Source of the DNA: Helochares maculicollis
Taxonomy: Eukaryota; Arthropoda; Insecta; Coleoptera; Hydrophilidae
Length of the DNA stretch: 41,639 nucleotides
NCBI GenBank assembly: GCA_033557835.1
Contig: JAWQRO010000354.1
Span: 1-41,639 of the forward strand
Direction: 5' to 3'
Position numbers and translations under genes: made by a program. Shown piece after piece: positions 12,701 through 21,800 of this stretch; position 1 is the stretch's first letter, and every line of letters starts with the position of its first letter. The notes beneath the pieces were generated by a model. The model saw only the letters and a program-made list of their open reading frames with translations, ran no database searches and was not told where the DNA came from.

Positions 12701-15700
12701 ACCATATAATAATTGGAATAATGCATTGAAAAGCAAATAAAACAAATATATGTGGCCATTAAATTTGATTAAATTAATTGAGTTTCGCAGCGATAGGGAA
12801 CAACTTTGAACAGGCATGTCAGATTATGTTATTTAACCAACAAAGGTATTAAGTCAAAATATCAGTTTTTGCGTACTCACCTATCAATGGATATAGCCAT
12901 AAGGGAAAACACCGATGCACAAACGGATAGAAGCGCTATAAACTGCGATATTTTGCAATATAGTCTTCCAAAAGGCCAATGGGCGTTTAGCATATATACA
13001 TAATTAAATGTGACGTTTAACGTTGACACCATCGTGTCTGCTACAGAGAGATTCACTGAAACAAAGAAAGTAACATAAATTTAATGCATAAAAAGATCTC
13101 TCTTTGATTGTATTATATATTTTTTCACTTTCCTAGAAGAGTTCAAAAGGGTTAGCAACAATTACCTAGTTCCATCTAACAAGCAATTATATAATAATAA
13201 ATCGGATTTAACAATTGCCTCCAGCTTACGGTACATAAATATTGATATTCAATTTGCTATTCCAAAACATTTCACTTTCATGTTATGTTGCGTAAGAGCT
13301 TTAAATCGTATATGTAATCGTATTACATTAATGATTATAATTGATAGATTACAATCAAAGAACCATTATGTATTTGATATATTTAAATCATGCTCTACTT
13401 TGTATTAATAACGATATTTCAGTTTGAGTTGCACGTTTAATTTTATTACTATACATTTTATTTTCAACAAAAATGTCTGCAACTTAAAATATGGTGATTT
13501 AATAATATATTGGTTAGTAATAGTATAAGGTTTTGAGACTATGAGATAAATATCAAATGCAGGTTTCGCACAACAGATGGTGTCCCAATGCAGTGTGTGA
13601 ATTGTTTTGTATTTTTGTGCTCAATATGGCGAATTTTATTCCAATCAAAAAAATTTTGCGTACAAAACTATTTAAAACTGAATTAATTCTATTACTTCAA
13701 AAGAAGCTACGGGTAAATATTTTAGATCACAAGGAAAGTATGAACGGTAGATTCCGCGTTCCAAAGGTATTGACTTCGATGTTACAGATAAGAATCAAAT
13801 ACAGTCGCCAAAATACAAAGAAATTGAGTATCAAGAATTGTTGGACGAAGATGATTTGCTAATATAAATAAAGCTTGCAATGCAATCAACAGATTTTTAA
13901 GAAGCTGCCTCAAACCGACTACGAGAAATGTAGACTAATAGACTGGTACCACATGAATTGAACGACAATCAGCTTACGTTAAGTTTGAGAAATCAAGACA
14001 TACAAAACCATGAGTAAACACACAAGCACTGCACAAATCGACATTAAAAGATTAATTAATTACTGTTGAAGCCAAACTATAAATAAATAACAATTTCTTT
14101 TAAATTGACGATCTTTTTTGGCAACTAATATTGTAGAACACAATTTTCAATATAGCTATGGGTTGGCAACTAAGTAATTGCGGATTTTTTTTAGAAAATC
14201 AAAGACAATGTTTTCATGGAACTAAATAACTTTGTTCTTTAATGTATTGCCCATTTTGATCAATGACCTTTTGCCATTTTTCAGGCAGCATCATAATCCC
14301 ACGTTTATAAAATTCTGGTTTTTGTTAGCAAAAAACTGAACCAGGGACGATTTGACACCATCATCATTATTGAATTTGTAACCATTCAAGGAGCAATGTC
14401 AGGACTATATAGTGGATCTGGCAAAACATCCCAACTCAGCTCCAATAATTTTTGCCGAGTGACCAAAGATGTTTGTGGCCTTGCATTGTCATGATGGAAT
14501 ATAACACTTTTTCGAGTTGTCAATTCGGGCCGATTTTCTTCAACTGCATTGTTTAATTTTGTTAGTTGTTCAATGTAGACATCAGAATTAATCGTTAGGC
14601 TGGGTGGTAAGAGTTCAAAATAGACAATTCGTTTGTAATCCCACCAAACGGATAGCAAAACCTTCTTTTCATGAATATCAGCTTTTGATGTTGTTTGAGT
14701 TGGTTCCCCTGGTCTGCTCCAAGATTTTTTCCTCTTGATATTGTTGCAAACAACCCATTTTTCATAGCCAGTTATCAGTCGTTTTAAAAATGGATTATTT
14801 TCATAACGTTTCTTTAGGAAATCGCAGCTGTTACTGCGTTGCGTTAAATGCGTTTCTTTCAGTTCGTGAAGAACCCATGTATCGAGTTTTTGAACATAGC
14901 CAAGTTGGTTTAAATGATTTTCAATGCATGTATGTGATACATGAAGCTTCTCTGCAATCTCACGAGTTGTACTGTGACGATCCGAATTTATAATTGCTTT
15001 GATTAGGATGTCATCAACTTCATCTAGATGACCAGAGTGTTTTTCATCTTTGAGTGAAAAATTACCAGAACGAAATTTGGAAAACCAATATTGGCACTGC
15101 CGTTCTTTTAAGGCTTCGTCACCATAAGCAGCACATAACTTTTTATGAGCTTGCGATGCGTTTTTCCCTTTGCGGTAATAAAAAAGCAAAATATGACGAA
15201 AATGTTCCTTTTGATTTTCCATTTTTTAACGAAGGCCAAACGAAAACTACGCAACCGATCAAAAAACTTTTTTTACTGTTTGACAGCTAAATTGCCAACT
15301 ATCAAATAACAAAATTTGTTTTACATTTGTACTACGTCTGCAAACCTAAAAATTCAACTGAAGCCATCTATGAGTGGAATCCACAATTACTTAGTTGCCA
15401 ACCCAATAGATACCCATTTAAATGCTATGTTTGTCGATTAAATATTTATGCTAAATCGTACAGTTAGTTTGTTTGAAAATGTCAAGCTAGCTATTTTCTA
15501 TTATATGTTTATTTATAGTTCTTAAAATCTGTCTCTGTGTGAAAGACTAATTGCATGGAAACCCTAGAAATTAATTCTAATGATTTAAATGATTCATTAA
15601 TTCAGATGTCTTGTGTATAATTTATATCTTGTCAGCCGTTCATTATTTAATTGTAAGCAAGATTAACAAAATTCATTAAGGAGTAACTACTACTTACCTA

Positions 15701-18700
15701 AATAAGCTTATATTTTAGTAATTAACAACATAATATTGATTTATAATTAAATAATGTAATCCGCGCTCATACGCATGGTAAACACATGGAAAAAGAATTT
15801 TTTCCTACGACTAAATTAACACGCAAGATAATTAGAGCGTTGATCAAAATGATTAATGTGAAAGTGAGCGAACACACATTGTAGGCTACTGTAAAACCCC
15901 ACCAACATCAATGGATATATTCTCGATAATTTTATCAACTTCAAGCCAACATCGTTGTTGCAATTAATTAAAATCGAAATGGCATAAAAGAAATTGTGTG
16001 GAATTTTCGAGGTGAAAACTCATACATTTGTCCTGTTTGTTGACTAAATATTTAATAAAAACGGATCGCTTCACGTGATTAAGCAATTTATTTAATTAAA
16101 TAATTCACTCTTCAATTTTCCGTTAAACATCTTAGGGAACTTGATTATTAGAAAACGCGGCGTTTTAACGTTAGCAAAAACTCCCTTGAATATATTTGCG
16201 GAATTTGTACTTTGCGTTCTTTTCTCCAACAATTTCCATTAGGAAAATTGTGAAAACAGCATTAAGAGATTTGAATCTGTTTATTTTAGCAATTTCGTTT
16301 TAGGAATTGTTGGTAACTTCTTTAAAAATTGCAAAGGCAAGCGTTGAATATAGAAATTTACTCTGAATTAAATTAATAATATGTAAATTTGCTTTTTATT
16401 TCTCAATTAATTTGTGCATTTGAAAACTTACTTTTACACACCTAGTTTCTATGCTATAGTTACATGTTTAGTGTAAGATTATTTGAAATTTTAAAATCAT
16501 TTCGTCTCAACTTAGGGGAAATCTTTACGTAAAATTAATCCATTGGAAACTTAGTGTGTACATCAAGGAAATTGGTTAGAGCTTAAATATTTCAGGTTCA
16601 TTATGTTGATTCGTTTTATGGTTACAAAGTGTTCAAACGTGACTCGAAAGCGATCTCTTTTATTTTAATCGCATTAAACCTTGCAAATCTAATAATTTAC
16701 TTCCGCTTCTTTCCTTTTGTCCACTGATTAAATTTTATGACTTCCTCTTGAAACAAAAAGGATAATTAGATAGCTGCTGGTGAGGAGCGCCTCGTAAATT
16801 TAAATTTTATTTGATTTCTCTATTTATTTAGTTTTAACCGAATTAAGTAGATTTGGGAGAGATTTTTGAGAGATTGCGGAACGTTTTGAGTTTTTAGCTA
16901 CCAAATTACCTTTAAATAGCTAATAATTTTTTATCCATATTATTTTCAATATGTCTAGCAATAAATCCACCATTTTATTACCAAAATATTTTATTGTAGG
17001 TATATAAATAATCAATTTGGTAGTTTGAAATGGCTTTGTTTTATGGTAAGGGTTTCGCAAGTTTTATATTCTCTTCACCTTTAATGGGCTACGAATAGCC
17101 TTCAATATAATTTATTGAGTTAAACTCCAATGCGAGTCCGGTATAACTTTAAGGCCTAACAATAGACGATTGGCCAAGCTTTAAATGTCTTTAAATGTTT
17201 AATTTTTGTTTCGTCTTTGGCTTTTTTTTACATATTTTATTAGTAATTTAGGCTTTTATATTTCATGTACTATTTATCTGCTTACTAATACTTCGAAGCG
17301 TATATTTTGAACTCAACTTTTTTATATATTTTTGAAAAAATAATATTATAACAACTATTTTCTACAAAAGAATTCTTAAATTAACTCTAGGTGAAAAGCA
17401 TGCAATATATAAAACCAATTACGTGCTTGTACTAATTTAGATAGGGTAGTTAAAATTAAATATAAACTTACACAGAAAATAATTGGTTACAGTTCTCATC
17501 CTTTTATGTGCTAGAACTATCCAAATTACTATGATGTTACCTCCAGTGGCCACTATCACCATGCCAGCGTACAGAATGCTCCACACTACCTGTCTCCAAA
17601 CAGGTAATATGAACTGATTACTGTCTTCTGCAAAAAAGTATACATTATTGTAGATCCTAGCTCTGAATTTTGGAAACAGATATTTTTAATTATAAGTTTT
17701 GAATGCTTTTATGGTATTTTGGAGGCTTATTTTCAGTGATGACAATTAAATAAGTTAGATATGGATTCATAGCATTGCTTTCAAGCCAAGAATATACACA
17801 CAATAATTTTCGTTACTTAATAATCGATTTTGTAGAGGCTGACCCACAATTTCAAAGGATTATGTAACGTAACACTCTGTTGATAGTTAGCAAGTAGGTA
17901 TTAATTTACTAAGGAATATAGATGCTTAAATATTCATCCATTCACACACAGTAAATAGTCAAAAGCTTATATAGTAAAACGATCTGCAGAGAATGTAAGC
18001 GGGGTTCGAGCAAATATAAGCTAAGTAAATACAAAGCCATTTACATAGTTTACACGCGCAGCGTGCACTGAATATATATAAAAGGGATAAAGGTCCGAAT
18101 AGGGAATAGAAGAGTTATTTGTTGTATCAGACAAAAGTTGGTTTGATAGGTTAAGATAGATTTGCTAGTGAGACTAGCAAACATTTTTCCATATAATACA
18201 GCAATAGTATGGTCTTTTAACAAATCTAAATGATGCGCTGTTTTATTCAGTGACTTACAAAGAAAAATAGTATTTTCTAAAAATATCACGTTAATTTAAC
18301 TAAACGTTAGGCTGCTTCAGTAAAGTTTAAGATATATTTTTGCAAGTTGTTGAAGACACGTACATACAAATTTTTAAAAAGGCTCCATAGAATCGAACAA
18401 TTATTGTGATTTATTTAGTTCAAAGCATAGATATTGTGAACTGTAAGAAAAATTAGCTATAGATTATTCAACGCCTTGAAATCATTAATAACAGAATTCA
18501 TTGTATAAACGAAAAACTCTCTACTCTGAACAGAAGCTTGGTACTTCTGAAAGCATTCTGTAAGCTGGACAATACATTTAGATAGCTGACAATCAACTCA
18601 CCTGCTAGAGAATAATTAGTGGGATAGTTTGTGAAATTATAATCCACAGAAGTGTAATTTGTTACGTTATAGTCGAAGTAGGAACTCGTTGGTTTAGCGA

Positions 18701-18728
18701 ATAACATAAATGGCTCTGTCGTATTCAT
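6558..18728 (-). CDS. TkR86C: Tachykinin-family neuropeptide GPCR, natalisin receptor/TkR86C-like, five exons, 3' end missing
   Basis: Joining 18728-18602, 17627-17472, 13055-12881, 9995-9780 and 6708-6558 gives 825 nt, or 275 codons in one open frame; all junctions have GT and AG and the phases agree (1, 1, 2, 2, 0). The product has an N-terminus with five N-glycosylation sequons, a TM1 GGN, NLSVAD in TM2, Cys128 before TM3 and Cys208 in loop 2 (the usual disulfide pair), and DRY at 152-154 followed by MAIMTPLRPRMGR. After TM5 comes GIELWGSQSIGE and then SKRR, a signature of tachykinin receptors. The PRM motif in loop 2 and the PDGATN stretch resemble insect TkR86C, the natalisin receptor, more than TkR99D as I remember them. 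The role, known from the family, is Gq-type plasma-membrane signalling in neurons. TM6, TM7 and the tail are not in the window. The family is very secure, the subtype likely. Confidence 0.88.
8580..8605. repeat. Perfect 11-bp inverted repeat with 4-base loop
   Basis: The arms GTTCATTATCT and AGATAATGAAC are exact reverse complements around AGCC. It lies in receptor intron 4 and would form a short hairpin in the transcript or a cruciform in DNA. No function is known. Confidence 0.85.
8809..8838. repeat. Hairpin-forming inverted repeat, one mismatch
   Basis: The inner arms TTTGAT and ATCAAA surround a GGGA loop; after one A/C mismatch the outer arms TGTG and CACA pair, and the outermost two bases pair with one wobble. 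It is 0.2 kb from the hairpin at 8580, in the same intron. Confidence 0.75.
9780..9995 (-). CDS. TkR86C: Receptor coding exon 4 (TM4 and extracellular loop 2)
   Basis: The acceptor TTTGTTTGAAG precedes 9995 and the donor GTAAGT follows 9780. The 216 nt finish Arg153 and encode residues 154 to 224 plus two bases. After Tyr154 of DRY come MAIMTPLRPRMGR (intracellular loop 2), TM4 with its conserved Trp178, and loop 2 with Cys208 and WPDGATNES, which holds a further possible sequon. The phase 2 junction to exon 5 restores Leu225. Confidence 0.9.
9996..12880 (-). other. Receptor intron 3 (2885 bp, phase 2)
   Basis: It splits the Arg codon of the DRY motif. I see no gene or transposon in it, only AT-rich sequence with somewhat more mixed composition around 10600-11700. 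Confidence 0.8.
12881..13055 (-). CDS. TkR86C: Receptor coding exon 3 (TM2-TM3, through the D and R of DRY)
   Basis: The acceptor TTTGTTTCAG precedes 13055 and the donor GTGAGT follows 12881. The 175 nt encode residues 95 to 152 and two bases of Arg153. It contains NLSVAD (the conserved Asp of TM2), HWPFGRLYCKI (the conserved Trp and the disulfide Cys128) and TM3 ending in SID. The Arg codon of DRY is split AG/G by the intron. Confidence 0.9.
13510..14130 (+). mobile_element. Internally deleted irritans-type mariner remnant
   Basis: The left end, TTGGTTAGTAATAG after TA at 13508, and the right end, CTTTTTTGGCAACTAATA (14113-14130), look like decayed copies of the irritans-type mariner terminal repeat. 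Between them, in order on the plus strand, are a leader with CAACAGATGG, the transposase start MANFIPIKKILR (from 13626; family F-P-NKEHLR), then in a shifted frame DFDVTDK followed by YQELLDEDD (13766-13867; the DNA-binding linker), and then LVPHELND (from 13943; the family's W-V-PHEL motif). The catalytic DDD half is absent, so the 620-bp copy has an internal deletion of about half the usual 1.3 kb. It is non-functional and old, with several frameshifts. Confidence 0.68.
14159..14186 (+). repeat. Mariner left terminal inverted repeat
   Basis: Twenty-eight bases that match the reverse complement of the right end, with one missing T at the tip and one C/T difference. It lies at the 3' end of the transposase gene. 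Confidence 0.9.
14214..15222 (-). pseudogene. Mariner transposase, inactivated (DD34D family)
   Basis: The frame from 15222 begins MENQKEHFRHILLFYY and carries the paired helix-turn-helix region (about residues 5-115), WVLHELKE (family WVPHEL), then the catalytic domain. The first catalytic Asp is Tyr153 (TGYEKW instead of TGDEKW; codon 14764-14766). The second survives in HHDNARPQ (Asp245). After YSPDIAP a stop at 14386 marks a deletion of roughly a dozen residues that includes the third Asp. Downstream the reading frame continues as LNGYKFNNDDGVKSSL, then needs a one-base shift near 14310 to give MLPEKWQKVIDQNGQY, ending at 14214. The family is about 345 residues long; the uninterrupted part here is 278. 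Three independent lesions make it dead. Confidence 0.93.
15378..15406 (-). repeat. Mariner right terminal inverted repeat
   Basis: Twenty-nine bases, read inward on the minus strand as TTGGGTTGGCAACTAAGT and on to GGATT. It abuts the TA target copy at 15407 and lies on the 5' side of the transposase gene. Confidence 0.9.
17472..17627 (-). CDS. TkR86C: Receptor coding exon 2 (TM1)
   Basis: The acceptor TTTTTTGCAG precedes 17627 and the donor GTAAGT follows 17472. The 156 nt encode residues 43 to 94: a short extracellular piece, then a TM1 helix with the GGN motif, then the loop-1 stretch HKRMRTVTNYFL that leads into TM2. The exon ends in phase 1 and completes a Leu codon with exon 3. Confidence 0.88.
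17628..18601 (-). other. Receptor intron 1 (974 bp, phase 1)
   Basis: Lies between the GTGAGT donor at 18601 and the TTTTTTGCAG acceptor at 17628. AT-rich, with no gene, transposon or strong repeat seen. A TATATAAAAGGG string on the plus strand near 18073 looks like a TATA box but has no gene behind it. Confidence 0.8.
18602..18728 (-). CDS. TkR86C: Receptor coding exon 1 (start codon and extracellular N-terminus)
   Basis: Translation starts at 18728 in a fair context (AACAAG before ATG, A at -3). The exon encodes 42 residues plus one base and ends CTAGCAG before a GTGAGT donor. It is rich in Asn, Tyr and Thr, with N-X-S/T sequons at residues 2, 21, 24, 31 and 38, as expected for the ectodomain of a peptide GPCR; N34 is not a sequon because proline follows. 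Phase 1 matches the next exon. There is no signal peptide, which is normal for this class. Confidence 0.8.
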
Positions 18729-18864
18729 CTTGTTTGTTTGGAATATTAAATGGAATCTACATTTACATATGAGCTGTAGACAAAATTGATGTTACATATT
18801 TCTTTTTCCCAAGCGAGCTCTCAAAATTAATATCTTCTTTATCACCCTTGTAGAATTTCATAGC
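18729..18864 (-). promoter_or_regulatory. Probable 5' UTR of the receptor, with candidate splice acceptors and an upstream ORF
   Basis: Two acceptor-like sites precede the start codon on the minus strand: TTTTGTTTCAG ending at 18865, and TTTTGTCTACAG ending at 18774. If the first is used, the leader contains an upstream ATG at 18861 that opens a 32-codon reading frame, out of frame with the receptor and closed at 18763, which could lower translation. If the second is used, that frame is lost. No promoter could be identified, so the transcription start may be far upstream. Confidence 0.35.
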
Positions 18865-21800
18865 CTGAAACAAAATTTTTCAAATTAATACATCATGTTG
18901 AAACGAAAAGTTTGTAAATCTACATTATTGAAGTAGATGTGCACAAATAAGAAAATAATTTGTTTTTTAATCGAAAACGTTTTTTTTTAAATATTTCAGA
19001 ACGATTAAAATTTTAATGTTTATATAATCTTTTTTTTGTTGATAAAAATTTCACATTCTATTTCTGAACTCTTAGTTATACACCATGCTAGAGAATTTAG
19101 CTTTTTTGATGTAAAAACTTGTATATTTAGTTGCTATTGAGGAAGGTTACAATATCAGCAAAGAACCGAAATTATTGGATTTATTCCTTTTGTTTGAATT
19201 TAAGCTATCAAGTTAGGTATAAATTATGGTTTAGGAAACTTTGATGAAATTATCGGAGCTTGGGTATGCTTCTTATGTATTTTTGCTTTTGCTGTTTTGA
19301 AGTGCATTAAGTCAAACGGAGGTTGCCGCCTAGCAAAGTTTAATGAAGTTTTCGGATGGTGGTTACTTCAACACGTTTATCTTGTACTGCTTAATTTATG
19401 CAGCTTATTCGCATTAATGCTAATTATTCCAACTGCAAAAACGGATACATACCGAATAGTTCTCTTGTATACATTTCTATAATAGGTTCAACATAAGTGC
19501 ACGTTCATATTGCATGAAAATGTGTTTCTAGTTCCCAACTACGCTTATGCAAATAATTTGGATTAAGGATGTGCAAATTGAGTAAATCTTAGCTCTGTTT
19601 AGTCGGATATTGTATTTAGAATCAATTAAAATTGAGCGTGCTAGAGCGTGTAAAGAAGTCTTCGAGTTTCGAGAGATTCCCAATAGAGATGAGAAAAACT
19701 ACGATGCTTTTTTATTTTGAAAGTGAAATAATGCTTAATGATATGAGTTGTAGAATTGATTGAAAACACACGAGAGTGAACGTTGCAGATTTCCCCAAAC
19801 ATAAATAAGTTTAATTTTTTTTTCAGCCATTTACACATAAAATTTCGATCGATGGCACGGAATAATGAGAAATTAATACACGGGTTTGGCGCAAAAAATT
19901 TTAATCGCATATTAAGCCGTCATTCCTAAGGAATTTCGTAATTAACGCAATCCAATCCCTTTAATTACTTACATAATTATAAAACAATCCACCGTTTTTC
20001 AAGGCGTTTCTAATGTGAAATTATTCTAAAGTGACTTTGAATTTGAACTGAATTTAGGGGATGATAAAAAACGGAATTGTTATAAAAGAGAGGCTGCTTT
20101 CAATTAAGCATATAACACCGGCATAAACACCGACTTTCGTTTAAATTTTCCATTAAATCGCCTTTGTTTTGCCAATAAACCAGCCAGACATTTAAATATT
20201 AGTATTAATTAGTGCGGATTTACTTATAATTACTAAACCCAAGTATGAACAGTTAGAACCAGAGTTTCTTAATCTCCCTAGTAGTAGGTTGTTTCACAAA
20301 TATGAAAGTAGAAACGGTTATGTAATAAACTGTCTGCAAAAACGATTAACGAGTGAATGTTTTATGAAGATTAATAGAGAAATTGTATTCCTATTAATAC
20401 TGTGTGCTTTCTAGGAAGTAAATGGTTTATTTTATTGTGGTAAGTAAATCTTAGAAGTGTAGCAGCGTGAGCTTAATGCGTTGAAGCACTTAGATATGTT
20501 ATGAAGCTACTAAACTTGTTTAACGTGCAGTAATGTATGTAAACTGGATTTGCTTGTTAGAAGTTAAAGTGAAAGTTAGTAAAGTTGTTGAGCTATCAAC
20601 ATTTATGAAAACTAAATATTAGTTATACAGCGCCGTCTATCTAAAGGAGCTAGTCAGAAACCGGTTTTTATCATATAAATGTAATTGCTTAAATCCCAAA
20701 ACCAAACGACTACAACAAACTACTGCACTTTTCGCTACTTAGCTCCACATTTGACGGCTGGCGAGATAAAAATTATCCATATATAACTTTTATGTGTGCA
20801 ACTATTATAGCTTTATATTTAAGCTGAAATATTACTATTGTCATTGAACTAATATAAAACGGATAAATTTTCATTTTGTGAAAACTTATGTACATGCGAA
20901 GAAAATACTGTTAAGCCAGAACGGTTTGGCAAATTTTATTAAATTTTCAGAGTCACTAGCTGTAGGTGTTATGCAGCAACATATCTGAGCTTTAGGTCGC
21001 TAATTAATCTCAAATGCAATTATCTTAGCTACAGCAGTGACAGTGAAAGTTCCGAGAAAGATAAGTGACCTAACTTCTGCAAGATATGGTAATTTGTAGA
21101 GAATTGTTGCAATATAGTTTGACACAATTCCTGAGAATAAATACTCCCCACTTTGAAAGGAATGGATAATAGAATTTGCCATTTCGAACCTCTCTGCAAA
21201 CTAGGGTTTTATTTTCGCTTTAGTTGATGGTTTTTCTGCAGCAAAGCATACTCTCGCGAAAACTGTGTCAGCTCACTGACCTTCCGCAATGTTCCTACTC
21301 CGCGGCATAATTTTCCCAGATACTTTTATTACGTCAAACATATACAATAAGGGATGATGTATGTTACAATATATAAACTTCACGCTCTTGAATATCCAAA
21401 CACATGAACTAATTCTCTGTACCTAAGTAAGTAACCAAGCAATTTTTCAATGTGCTGTCGATTGAAACTTGGCTAGAAAGAAATATTATTATCGTATAAA
21501 AACTATTATCGTTTCAGATCAACAATAAAGTGTAATTATTTATTTGGGCTGTTGTATGTCAAATACACTAGTAATTATTTAAATAGTTTAAATTAGCAAT
21601 TTATTACAACATAATTTTTCCAATGCCAGAAGATGTCGAATAACATAAATTACTTTTTAAAATCAAGATCTACTGTCTGTTTTTATACAGTTTAAATAAA
21701 ACAGAATATCTGCAACTTTATAGATACAAAAGCGAATTTAATAACTTTCTCGATAGAGATAATCTCTCCAATATATTAGGCCTTAATGTCTACAAATATC

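Larger units (their letters stand above)
14159..15406 (-). mobile_element. Mellifera-type mariner transposon, almost full length
   Basis: A 1248-bp element flanked by TA dinucleotides (14157-14158 and 15407-15408), the target duplication expected of mariner. The ends are inverted repeats of the form TTGGGTTGGCAACTAAGT (the left copy lacks the first T). One transposase gene runs on the minus strand, the same direction as the receptor gene whose intron holds it. Length, terminal repeats and protein agree with the mellifera/cecropia group of DD34D mariners. The ends are nearly intact, so it could in principle be mobilised by another copy's transposase, but its own enzyme is broken. Confidence 0.93.
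13056..17471 (-). other. Receptor intron 2 (4416 bp, phase 1), carrying two mariner elements
   Basis: The largest fully contained intron. Its splice-proximal part holds an irritans-type and a mellifera-type mariner within 13510-15406. The other 2 kb (15407-17471) is AT-rich with no recognised feature except a short 11-bp tandem repeat of CTTTAAATGT type near 17180. Without the transposons the intron would be about 2.5 kb, similar to introns 3 and 4. Confidence 0.8.

Noticed and set aside
14790..15290. Plus-strand open frames opposite the mariner transposase
   Set aside because: They are antisense shadows of the transposase gene.
18065..18090. TATATAAAAGGG, TATA-box-like on the plus strand
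   Set aside because: No plus-strand gene follows and it lies inside receptor intron 1; such strings are common in AT-rich DNA.
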